A DNA stretch of 6,112 nt. Source: an uncultured Pseudomonadota bacterium. GTDB lineage: Bacteria; Myxococcota_A; UBA796; GCA-2862545. Below, piece after piece: positions 1-6,106 of the stretch. The DNA is taken from assembly GCA_937891875.1 (NCBI GenBank), contig CALATR010000220.1, forward strand, positions 1-6,112. Direction: 5' to 3'. Under the pieces are notes generated by a model that made no database searches, was not told the origin of the DNA, and saw only the letters and a program-made list of their open reading frames with translations. A program made the translations under genes and the position numbers. Numbering within the stretch: the stretch's first letter is position 1; every line of letters starts with the position of its first letter.

Positions 1-11
1 GGCAGCACGGG

Positions 12-42
12 ACCAACAACCAACAACCAAGCACCAATCACC
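12..42. repeat. Degenerate heptamer tandem repeat (ACCAANN)
   Basis: Four consecutive 7-base units share the core ACCAA: ACCAACA (12-18), ACCAACA (19-25), ACCAAGC (26-32) and ACCAATC (33-39). A partial ACC follows at 40-42. The exact 7-base period and the fixed five-base core are directly visible. The array lies in the non-coding flank upstream of the operon and resembles the short tandemly repeated heptamers known from intergenic regions of some bacteria. No function can be assigned. The array could continue in diverged form upstream of the window. Confidence 0.75.
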
Positions 43-107
43 GGCGCTTCGCGCCCCCAGTACTGATCCCACGCCACCCACACGATCGCGAAAACAACCG
101 TCCAACC

Positions 108-126
108 TGTTCTCACCACGAGAACA
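108..126. promoter_or_regulatory. Perfect 7-bp inverted repeat, possible operator
   Basis: TGTTCTC (108-114) and GAGAACA (120-126) are perfect reverse complements separated by five bases (ACCAC). The dyad sits about 115 bases before the gene 1 start. No T-run follows it, so it does not look like an intrinsic terminator of an upstream gene. A 7-5-7 dyad in a leader is typical of a dimeric repressor site, but an RNA hairpin is equally possible. The function is inferred only. Confidence 0.4.
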
Positions 127-146
127 CTTCTCTGACATGCCACCTT

Positions 147-156
147 CAGCCGGCTG
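147..156. promoter_or_regulatory. 10-bp perfect palindrome
   Basis: CAGCCGGCTG reads the same on both strands. It lies between the 108-126 dyad and the possible leader hairpin. It could be a protein binding site, but palindromes of this length arise easily in GC-rich DNA, so it is recorded with low confidence. Confidence 0.2.
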
Positions 157-188
157 TCGTTCCTTACAGACGTCGCAAGCCCCCAGAC

Positions 189-223
189 ATCCAGTCCGGC
201 GCCGAGACGCCGTAGGGTTGGAT
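189..223 (+). promoter_or_regulatory. Possible two-part stem-loop in the gene 1 leader
   Basis: ATCCA (189-193) pairs with TGGAT (219-223), and CGGCG (197-201) pairs with CGCCG (208-212). The loop is CCGAGA (202-207), with an asymmetric internal loop of three and six bases. The structure ends eight bases before the ribosome binding site, so in the mRNA it could influence ribosome access. It matches no riboswitch class I recognise, and the pairing is derived by eye without an energy calculation. Confidence 0.3.
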
Positions 224-231
224 CCGTCACT

Positions 232-237
232 GAGGGA
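232..237 (+). promoter_or_regulatory. Ribosome binding site of gene 1
   Basis: GAGGGA lies five bases before the ATG at 243 and contains the GAGG core complementary to the 16S rRNA 3' end. An in-frame stop (TGA, 231-233) lies just upstream of the ATG. The start at 243 is therefore fixed by both the binding site and the stop. Confidence 0.75.
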
Positions 238-242
238 CTCTC

Positions 243-3200
243 ATGCGCACGCATCTCGTCCTCGCCGCCTTCACCGTCGGCTGCGCGACCGTCGAGCCCG
301 AACTCAACGCCGTCTCCCCCGACCTGCTCTGCGATGAGCTGCCGGGGGGCACGGTCATCACGCTCGAGGGCGCCCGGTTCACGTCTGCCGTCACCGACAC
401 GGTGCACGACGGCGGCCAGCTGCGGCCCCCCGAGGTCTGGTTCCCCCCCCGCGGTCCCCTCGGCACCAGCGCCGAGCTCACCGTCGACCACCCTGTGTCC
501 GCACCCGCCAACCGGGTCATCCCCCACGGCGACAGCCAGCTCGAGGTCCGCATCGACGGCGGCGTCGGGCTCGCGTCGGGGGTGTGGGACGTCGAGGTCC
601 GCAACCCCGACCAGCGCGGCGATGTACTCGAAGGCGCGCTCACCGTGGTCGGTCCGCCCGACGCCCTGCGCATGTTCCCCGCCGGCGTCTGCCAGATCGC
701 CCCCACGTGGGAGGTCACGGTCGTCGGCGAGAACTTCCTCCGCCTCGACGGCGCCGAGCCCACCGTCCTGGTCAAGGGCGAGCCGGTCGAGATCGTGCGC
801 TTCGACAACTGCCTGCCGCTGGCCGACGGCCGGGACGGCGAGGTGTGCCGGGGGATCCGCATCAAGGTCGCGCCGAACACGATGCCGCTGGGTGCGGTGA
901 CCGTGGACGTCACCAACCCCGAGCCCGCGGCCTGCGCGTCCGAGACCATCGAGCTCGAGATCGTACGCCCGGCGACCATCACCGACGTCGAGCCGTCGCA
1001 GGTCTGCCAGGCCGACGACTCCTTCGATCTCTACGGCACCAACCTCATGGAGGGCACCCGGGTCTACGTCGGCGACTACCGCGCCGAGGTCATCGCCATC
1101 GACCGGACCCACCTCGAGGTCCACCCCGACCCGCGCACCCCGCCCGGCGTCTACGATCTGGACGTGCGCCCGGCCCAGGGCTGCCCGGTGGTCGTCGAGG
1201 ACGCGATCACCGTGCACTCCCGCCCGGTCATCTTCGACGTCGATCCTCCGCTGGTCTGGGCGGGCAACGAGACCGAGGTCCTGGTCCGCGTCAGCGACGT
1301 GGTGGAGGAGGTCTCCGGCGTCTGGCTCACCGACTCCGCGGGCACGCGCATCGACGTGTCCTGGCGCTGGGACGAGGCCACCCCCGGCGACGTGCGCCTG
1401 ATGGTGCCCCGCGCCATGCCGACCGACGAGTACGAGGTGCACGTCGCCCAGAAGGGCAGCTGCTCCGCCGAGTCTGCCGCGACCGTGGAGGTGGCCAACC
1501 GCCGCGGGATCAGCATCGACGCGGTCGAGCCCTCCTTCGCCTGGTCCTACGCCCCCACCCCGGTCGTCATCACCGCCGCCCCCCCCGAGGAGCGCGAGGA
1601 GTGGCTGAACGGCCTCGAGGGTCCGCCCCGCTTCTGGCTGCTCGGCCCCGACGGCGACGGCACCGCCACCCGCGTGCTCGGCGTCGACCCGCGCTCGGTG
1701 GACGAGGTCACGGCCATCCTGCCCGCCGGCCTCGCCCCGGGCCTGTACAACCTCTTCGCCACCAACGAAGCCGGCCAGATGGGCGTGCTCCAGGGCGCGG
1801 TCAAGGTCACCGACCACATGCCGCCCTTCATCGAGGGCGTGGCCCCCGCGACCCTGCCCAACCGCAGCGACGCGCGCATGACCATCAACGGCCGCGGCTT
1901 CCGCGACGCCACGGTCGAGCTGCGCTGCCGCGAGCCCGATGGCACGATCGTGCCGGTCGAAGGCACGATCATCGAAGACGGCTGGGGCCAGCTCGAGGTG
2001 AGTGTGCCCGCCGATCGCTTCCACCGCGCGGTCTGCCTGGTGCACCTCGAGAACGGCGATGGCACCGCCTATGAGTGGGCCGCCGTCAGCATCACCAACC
2101 CGGCCCAGAACCTCTTCCCGTGGCAGGAAGGCCCGATGCTGGTCGAGGCCCGTCGCGCGCTGGCCATGGGTGCCGGCCGCACGACCGGCGTCAGCCGCTG
2201 GGCCTACGCGATCGGCGGGGACAGCGGCACCGACGACACCCCGCTCGAGACCATCGAGGTCGCGCGGGTCGGCGTCTACGGCGACCTCGACCCCTGGGTC
2301 ACCCTGCCGCGCAACCTGCCCGAGGCCCGCACCCGCGCCGGCACCGTGCGGATCAAGAACTACCTGTACCTGATCGGCGGCTACGACGGCACGCGCGCGG
2401 TCCGCAGCCTCTACCGCGCCCAGATCCTCGACCCGGTCAAGGTGCCGATCATCGAGCGCATGGACGTGATCAGCACCGACGGCGGCCTGCCGGCGGGACG
2501 GTACCACTACCGAGTCTCGGCGATGTACCGGAGCAATGACCCGGACAACCCCAAGGGCGAGACCCTGCCGTCCGAGGTCTTCTCGGTCACCCTGCCCGAG
2601 GGCACCTCCCCGACCCTGACCTGGTCCGAGGTGAGCGGCGTCAACGGTGGCTACCGGATCTACCGCACGCCCTACCCGGACATGGAGCCCAGCGAGGTCG
2701 AGCTGCTCGCCTACGTCGGCGATCCCGTCTACACCGACAACGGCTCGCGCAAGACCAACGGCTGGGCGCCCCTGCCCCAGGGCTCGCTGGGCAACTGGGC
2801 CAAGCTGCCCGACATGAGCTTCGACCGGGCCAGCCCCTGCGTCGCGGTCGCCCACGACCCCTTCCCCGACCCCGAGCGCTACTACATCTACGCTGCGGGC
2901 GGGTTCGACGCCGGGCGCCGGGTGCTCGATCGGGTCGAGGTCATCGACGTCGAGATCCGCTCGAACGGCAAGCAGATCATGGGCACCTGGCGCGATGCCG
3001 GCGTGCGGCTCTCCGAGCCCCGGTACGAGTGCGGCGGCTACGTCGTGCAGTCCGGCCTGCACACGGTCGTCGACCCCGAGGAGGCCTGGGTCTTCTTCGT
3101 CGGCGGCCGCGACCACACCAAGACGCTCGGCAACGTGGACACCGGTCGCGTCGGCACCCTGGGGGCCCTCATGGAGTGGGACACCATCTCACCGATCCGG

Positions 3201-3464
3201 GAGCCGCGAGCAGGCTTCGGCGTGCTCTCCGCCTCGGACTTCCTCTACGCGTTCGGCGGCAGCCAGAGCCGGCCCTCCAAGACGGGAGCCTCGGCGAACC
3301 TCGCCTACTTCCCCGAGGTCCAGAACTGGAACAGCCTGTCGACCTCCATGTCCCGCTGGCGCTACCTCACCTCCGCCGCCCAGGAGAGCGCCGTGGTCGT
3401 CGTCGGCGGCGGCAGCACGACCGACGAGACCGCGAGCCGCTTCGTCGACTGGACGAACTGGTGA
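243..3464 (+). CDS. TIG/IPT-repeat and kelch-propeller lipoprotein
   Basis: This 1073-residue protein is predicted to be a surface or periplasm-facing lipoprotein with binding rather than enzymatic modules. The N-terminus (MRTHLVLAAFTVGC) is a short lipoprotein signal with the lipidated Cys at 14. The -3 residue is Thr rather than the usual Leu, so the lipobox is imperfect. About six TIG/IPT Ig-like repeats follow (roughly 18-136, 138-242, 243-326, 328-418, 423-523 and 527-619). Several show the G-x-x-F or G-T-N-L turn and a late V-x-N-P strand. Kelch blades follow, marked by hydrophobic-GG motifs at 654-660, 707-714, 880-888, 948-956, 1000-1007 and 1050-1057. An Fn3-like domain (about 742-835, with YHYRVSA and GYRIYRTP) interrupts the propeller after blade 2. 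TIG and kelch domains commonly mediate protein or glycan binding. The ligand is unknown. It is the first gene of the operon and overlaps gene 2 by four bases. Confidence 0.85.
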   Translation: MRTHLVLAAFTVGCATVEPELNAVSPDLLCDELPGGTVITLEGARFTSAVTDTVHDGGQLRPPEVWFPPRGPLGTSAELTVDHPVSAPANRVIPHGDSQLEVRIDGGVGLASGVWDVEVRNPDQRGDVLEGALTVVGPPDALRMFPAGVCQIAPTWEVTVVGENFLRLDGAEPTVLVKGEPVEIVRFDNCLPLADGRDGEVCRGIRIKVAPNTMPLGAVTVDVTNPEPAACASETIELEIVRPATITDVEPSQVCQADDSFDLYGTNLMEGTRVYVGDYRAEVIAIDRTHLEVHPDPRTPPGVYDLDVRPAQGCPVVVEDAITVHSRPVIFDVDPPLVWAGNETEVLVRVSDVVEEVSGVWLTDSAGTRIDVSWRWDEATPGDVRLMVPRAMPTDEYEVHVAQKGSCSAESAATVEVANRRGISIDAVEPSFAWSYAPTPVVITAAPPEEREEWLNGLEGPPRFWLLGPDGDGTATRVLGVDPRSVDEVTAILPAGLAPGLYNLFATNEAGQMGVLQGAVKVTDHMPPFIEGVAPATLPNRSDARMTINGRGFRDATVELRCREPDGTIVPVEGTIIEDGWGQLEVSVPADRFHRAVCLVHLENGDGTAYEWAAVSITNPAQNLFPWQEGPMLVEARRALAMGAGRTTGVSRWAYAIGGDSGTDDTPLETIEVARVGVYGDLDPWVTLPRNLPEARTRAGTVRIKNYLYLIGGYDGTRAVRSLYRAQILDPVKVPIIERMDVISTDGGLPAGRYHYRVSAMYRSNDPDNPKGETLPSEVFSVTLPEGTSPTLTWSEVSGVNGGYRIYRTPYPDMEPSEVELLAYVGDPVYTDNGSRKTNGWAPLPQGSLGNWAKLPDMSFDRASPCVAVAHDPFPDPERYYIYAAGGFDAGRRVLDRVEVIDVEIRSNGKQIMGTWRDAGVRLSEPRYECGGYVVQSGLHTVVDPEEAWVFFVGGRDHTKTLGNVDTGRVGTLGALMEWDTISPIREPRAGFGVLSASDFLYAFGGSQSRPSKTGASANLAYFPEVQNWNSLSTSMSRWRYLTSAAQESAVVVVGGGSTTDETASRFVDWTNW

Positions 3465-4267
3465 GCCCCGCGCGCGCCTTCGGGGCGCTGTTCGGCCTGC
3501 TCCTGCTGACGAGCCCCGCGCTCGCCTGGGACGAGGACGACGATCTCCTCGGCGACGAGGACGAAGAGGACGAGCTCCCGCCGCTGTCGAGCGGGGACGA
3601 CGAGCCCTCCGACGACGACGCCCCGCCGCCTCCCGAGGAGGAGCTGCCCGACCCCGACGACGCCTCCATCGAGGACATCGTGCGGGAGAAGGAGCCCGCG
3701 CCGAAGGACGGCCTGCGCCCGCTGCTCGACATCGAGGTCGGCGGCGGCATGCAGACCTTCGGCCGGGAGATCGGCGCCGCGTTCCGACCCCACCTGGGCG
3801 TCGGCTACACCCTGCCCATGCTCGCCGGGCGCATCCGCCTCGGCGGCGAGGTGGGCTGGACCCGCCCCAGCTACACCGGCGTACTCGACGACCCGCGCAT
3901 GACCGACCCCATCCCGTGGTCGGTGCAGCTGCACGCCCTCGACGTGGGGGCACCGGTCGCCTTCTCCGTCTGGGGCGAGGGTCGCGACGTCGACGTCGAG
4001 TTCCTGGCCGTGCCGAAGGTCGCCTGGTTCCACGCCAAGGAGGCGGTCGGCACCGAGGACGACCCGTACGGCACCACGCGAGAATCGTACTTCAAGCCCG
4101 GGATCACCCTGGGCGCCGGCATCGTCGGCCCCATCGGCCGCGGCGAGCTCGCCGCCCACCTCGGCGTCACCGTGCTCGACCCCGGCGGCATCCTGACCGG
4201 CCCCACCGGCTCGGCCACGCCGTTCCTGACCCTCCGCTACCGCCTCGCCCTGCTCCAGCGCTCCTGA
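3461..4267 (+). CDS. Secreted acidic-linker protein with outer-membrane barrel-like C-terminus
   Basis: The GTG at 3461 is chosen as start because it opens a clean Sec signal peptide: MSPARAFGAL, then a Leu-rich core, then a cut after ALA at residue 22. The frame stays open further upstream, but there it overlaps gene 1 and encodes Arg-rich shadow sequence. The start overlaps the gene 1 stop (GTGA), so translation is probably coupled; only a weak GGA (3451-3453) precedes it. The mature protein begins with a strikingly acidic stretch in which 24 of residues 23-69 are Asp or Glu, broken by PPPP. From about residue 87 to the end, alternating polar and hydrophobic segments rich in Gly and aromatics suggest eight or so beta-strands of a small outer-membrane barrel. 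The last strand ends RLALLQRS and lacks the usual terminal aromatic residue. No family is recognised with certainty; a soluble beta-rich protein is the alternative. Confidence 0.8.
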   Translation: MSPARAFGALFGLLLLTSPALAWDEDDDLLGDEDEEDELPPLSSGDDEPSDDDAPPPPEEELPDPDDASIEDIVREKEPAPKDGLRPLLDIEVGGGMQTFGREIGAAFRPHLGVGYTLPMLAGRIRLGGEVGWTRPSYTGVLDDPRMTDPIPWSVQLHALDVGAPVAFSVWGEGRDVDVEFLAVPKVAWFHAKEAVGTEDDPYGTTRESYFKPGITLGAGIVGPIGRGELAAHLGVTVLDPGGILTGPTGSATPFLTLRYRLALLQRS

Positions 4268-4269
4268 GG
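4266..4269 (+). promoter_or_regulatory. Ribosome binding site of gene 3, overlapping the gene 2 stop
   Basis: GAGG begins inside the TGA stop of gene 2 (4265-4267) and lies five bases before the ATG at 4275. This supports that ATG as the start and suggests that ribosomes finishing gene 2 can re-initiate on gene 3. The arrangement mirrors the gene 1 start: GAGG, a short pyrimidine-rich spacer, then ATGCG. Confidence 0.75.
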
Positions 4270-4274
4270 TTCGC

Positions 4275-5831
4275 ATGCGTACGCTCGTCCCTGCACTCTC
4301 GCTCGTCGTGCTCGCCGGCTGCAACGAGTACGGCATCCAGCCCGACAGCATGCTGGGCCCGAACGCCCGGCCGGACATCGAGGTCTCCCCCGACCGGGTC
4401 GACTTCGGCAGCGTCTCCATGCTCGACGAGGCCTGGCCCACGCGCACCGTCGAGATCCGCAACGTCGGCGAGGGCCTGCTGAACGTCAGCCGCATCGAGG
4501 TTGCCGCCGGGCCGTTCAGCCTGGTCGAGGATCCCGGCACCCTCGAGATCCGCCCCGGCGACAGCCGCTTCGTCGAGCTGCGCTTCGACATCGTCGAGCC
4601 GGGCAAGGCGGAGGGCGTGCTCGACGTGTGGTCCGACGACCCCGACGAGGACCTGCTGCACGTGCCCATCGCCGGGCGCGCCCGCGGTCCCTGGCTGGTG
4701 GTCGATCCGCCCGTGCACGACTTCGGCCCGGTGCCGCTGGCCTGCCAGAAGACGCTCGACGTCATCGTGCAGAACATCGGCGACGAGCCCCTCGTGGTCA
4801 ACGAGATGTCCTACACCGCCGACCTCGGCTTCAGCGCCACCCTCGCCCGCGAGGTGCCGTTCTCCCTGGCCGCCGGCGAGTACACGGTCGCGACGGTCGA
4901 CCTGCAGGCCAACGTCGAGGGCGCCATCACCGGCGAGCTCTTCGTCGACTCGACCGACCCCCGCGGCCCCCAGACCGCGCTCCAGGCCGCCCAGCCCGAG
5001 GGCAGCCGCACCCGCACCGACGAGTTCGCGACCCCGCCGGACCCGCCGGTCGATCTCATCATCGCGGTCGACCGCTCGGCCTCGATGCTCGACGACGCCG
5101 AGCTGCTGGGCGCCTCGTTCAACACCTTCGCCACCACCCTGGGCGAGCTCACCAGCAACTGGCGGATCGGCGTCGTCACCCTGGACTCGGGCTGCTTCAA
5201 CGGCGGCATCATCACCAAGAGCACCCCGGACTACCTGGGGGTGTTCGAGAAGGCGGTGAACACGGGCGACGATCGCTCGATCCAGGACGATGAAGCTCTA
5301 TTCTCCCTGGTCGACCGCGCGCTGGACAACGACGTGGCCGGCGGCTGCAACGCGGGCTTCCGCCGCAAGGGGGCCGCCCTGCACGTCATCGTCGTCAGCG
5401 ACGAGCCCGAGCGCAGCACCGAGCGCTCGCCGAGCCTGACCTGGGACACCTTCGTCGAGCGCTGGTACGACGAGGTCGAGGCCCCGAAGCTGCTCAAGGT
5501 CAGCGGCGTCGTGGACCTCGAGGCCTGCGGCGACGGCGCGTACGGCTACCTCCAGGCGATCGAGGCCACCGACGGCGAGCCGCTCTCCCTGTGCTCCGCG
5601 GACTGGACCGAGACCGCGGTGACCCTGGCCGAGGCGACCCTGGAGCGCGTGCACGCCTTCACCCTCGCCCGCCGCCCGGTGCCCGGCTCGATCGTCATCC
5701 TCATCGACGGGGTCCGCTCGGACGTGGACTACACCTACGACGCAGCGAGCAACAGCGTCATCATCCCCGCAGTCGCCGGCGGCGCGCACAAGATCGGCGT
5801 GCACTACCGGGTGACGGAGGACTGTCTGTAG
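4275..5831 (+). CDS. ASH-repeat and von Willebrand factor A lipoprotein
   Basis: This 518-residue protein starts with a good lipoprotein signal (MRTLVPALSLVVLAGC), with the lipidated Cys at 16. Asn rather than Asp follows it, which is compatible with outer-membrane sorting. Two ASH/choice-of-anchor-D-like Ig domains come next (about 32-137 and 140-238). Each opens with a V-x-(F)-G pattern (VDFGSV, HDFGPV) and contains an N-x-G-x-x-x-L turn (NVGEGLL, NIGDEPL). A vWA domain spans about 257-465. Its MIDAS metal site shows DRSAS at 266-270 (DxSxS) and a later Asp at 376 in VVSDE, so metal binding looks intact. Cys 307, 358, 418 and 440 may form disulphides. A small beta module (about 466-513, IVILIDGV then YTYDAASNSV) resembles the C-terminal unit often found after vWA domains in myxobacterial proteins. 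vWA domains bind protein partners through a divalent metal; the partner here is unknown. It is the last gene of the operon. Confidence 0.87.
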   Translation: MRTLVPALSLVVLAGCNEYGIQPDSMLGPNARPDIEVSPDRVDFGSVSMLDEAWPTRTVEIRNVGEGLLNVSRIEVAAGPFSLVEDPGTLEIRPGDSRFVELRFDIVEPGKAEGVLDVWSDDPDEDLLHVPIAGRARGPWLVVDPPVHDFGPVPLACQKTLDVIVQNIGDEPLVVNEMSYTADLGFSATLAREVPFSLAAGEYTVATVDLQANVEGAITGELFVDSTDPRGPQTALQAAQPEGSRTRTDEFATPPDPPVDLIIAVDRSASMLDDAELLGASFNTFATTLGELTSNWRIGVVTLDSGCFNGGIITKSTPDYLGVFEKAVNTGDDRSIQDDEALFSLVDRALDNDVAGGCNAGFRRKGAALHVIVVSDEPERSTERSPSLTWDTFVERWYDEVEAPKLLKVSGVVDLEACGDGAYGYLQAIEATDGEPLSLCSADWTETAVTLAEATLERVHAFTLARRPVPGSIVILIDGVRSDVDYTYDAASNSVIIPAVAGGAHKIGVHYRVTEDCL

Positions 5832-5845
5832 GACGCGAGCGTCAG

Positions 5846-5866
5846 GATCGCGGCGGGCCGCAGATC
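5846..5866 (+). terminator. Possible weak operon terminator hairpin
   Basis: GATCGCGG (5846-5853) pairs with CCGC-A-GATC (5858-5866), leaving a CGGG loop and one bulged A. This gives an 8-bp stem 14 bases after the gene 3 stop. A smaller dyad, GACGC-GA-GCGTC, precedes it at 5832-5843. The sequence after the stem is GTCTGG with no real T-run, so efficient intrinsic termination is doubtful. Rho-dependent termination, or ending further downstream, is possible. Confidence 0.35.
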
Positions 5867-5914
5867 GTCTGGCGAGGGGTCGCGTTGCTGCGGGCGGGGG
5901 ATCGGAGGGGCGGT

Positions 5915-5942
5915 CTCCAGTCTCCAGTCTCCAGTCCCCAGT
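5915..5942 (+). repeat. CTCCAGT heptamer tandem repeat, four units
   Basis: CTCCAGT occurs three times without a gap (5915-5921, 5922-5928, 5929-5935), followed by the one-base variant CCCCAGT (5936-5942). The last unit equals the heptamer described for short tandemly repeated repetitive (STRR) sequences of heterocystous cyanobacteria. The host here does not look cyanobacterial, so this is a resemblance and not an assignment. The array forms most of the left arm of the inverted repeat ending at 6112. Confidence 0.9.
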
Positions 5943-5970
5943 CCTCCGGCAGCGGATCCACCCCGATCGA

Positions 5971-6040
5971 CAGTGGTGCACTGCCCAGTTCGACGCAACT
6001 GCGGTCGACGCACCCGTCTGGATCCCAGAGGAGCTGGGAT
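5971..6040 (+). other. Cluster of three small stem-loops inside the inverted repeat
   Basis: Three perfect dyads follow one another: CAGTG-(3)-CACTG at 5971-5983, CAGTT-(6)-AACTG at 5986-6001, and ATCCCAG-(5)-CTGGGAT at 6022-6040. The last has loop AGGAG and a possible extra G-T pair (6021 with 6041). Such a series could belong to a structured RNA or to a mobile repeat. No known RNA family is recognised, and the short stems could be chance in GC-rich DNA. Confidence 0.35.
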
Positions 6041-6085
6041 TGCGGCCACCGCTCCACGCCTCGACCGCTCCCCGGCCGGCCGAAG

Positions 6086-6106
6086 CTGGAGACTGGAGAC
6101 TGGAGA
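6086..6106 (-). repeat. Inverted copy of the heptamer array, three units
   Basis: CTGGAGA occurs three times in tandem (6086-6092, 6093-6099, 6100-6106). Read on the minus strand this is the same repeat as the 5915-5942 array. The array may continue past the window edge, which lies six bases further on. Confidence 0.9.

Larger units (their letters stand above)
1..242 (+). promoter_or_regulatory. Non-coding leader upstream of the three-gene operon
   Basis: No credible gene lies here; the only plus-strand frame, starting at 137, runs into gene 1 out of frame and encodes Arg/Pro-rich low-complexity protein. The stretch is less GC-rich than the genes and holds a heptamer repeat, a dyad, a palindrome, a possible leader stem-loop and the gene 1 ribosome binding site. 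The operon promoter must lie here or upstream, but no convincing -35/-10 pair is seen. CTGACA at 132-137 resembles a -35 box without a good -10 partner. Confidence 0.5.

Noticed and set aside
108..126. Intrinsic terminator of an upstream gene
   Set aside because: The 7-bp stem is not GC-rich and is followed by CTTCTCTG rather than a T-run.
132..160. Sigma-70 type promoter with CTGACA as -35
   Set aside because: No acceptable -10 hexamer lies 16-18 bases downstream; the best is TGTCGT. Myxococcota promoters are also poorly predictable by eye.
137..337. Small plus-strand frame of 66 codons before gene 1
   Set aside because: It overlaps the gene 1 start out of frame, encodes an Arg/Pro-rich peptide, and has no ribosome binding site.
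227..982. Minus-strand frame of 251 codons opposite the start of gene 1
   Set aside because: It is Ser/Thr/Arg/Pro-rich shadow sequence without a domain. The plus strand has a lipoprotein signal, a ribosome binding site and TIG repeats.
3029..3460. N-terminal extension of gene 2 back to 3029
   Set aside because: The extension would overlap gene 1 by over 400 bases and is Arg-rich shadow sequence. The GTG at 3461 gives a textbook signal peptide with an ALA cleavage site.
3362..4801. Long minus-strand frame (479 codons) opposite genes 1, 2 and 3
   Set aside because: It spans two gene junctions on the opposite strand, has biased low-complexity composition and no ribosome binding site or recognisable domain. 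Long antisense frames are expected in DNA with G/C-ending codons.
5804..6057. Minus-strand frames crossing the 3' non-coding region
   Set aside because: They read through the heptamer array, giving repeated LETGDW peptides, and have no domain or ribosome binding site.
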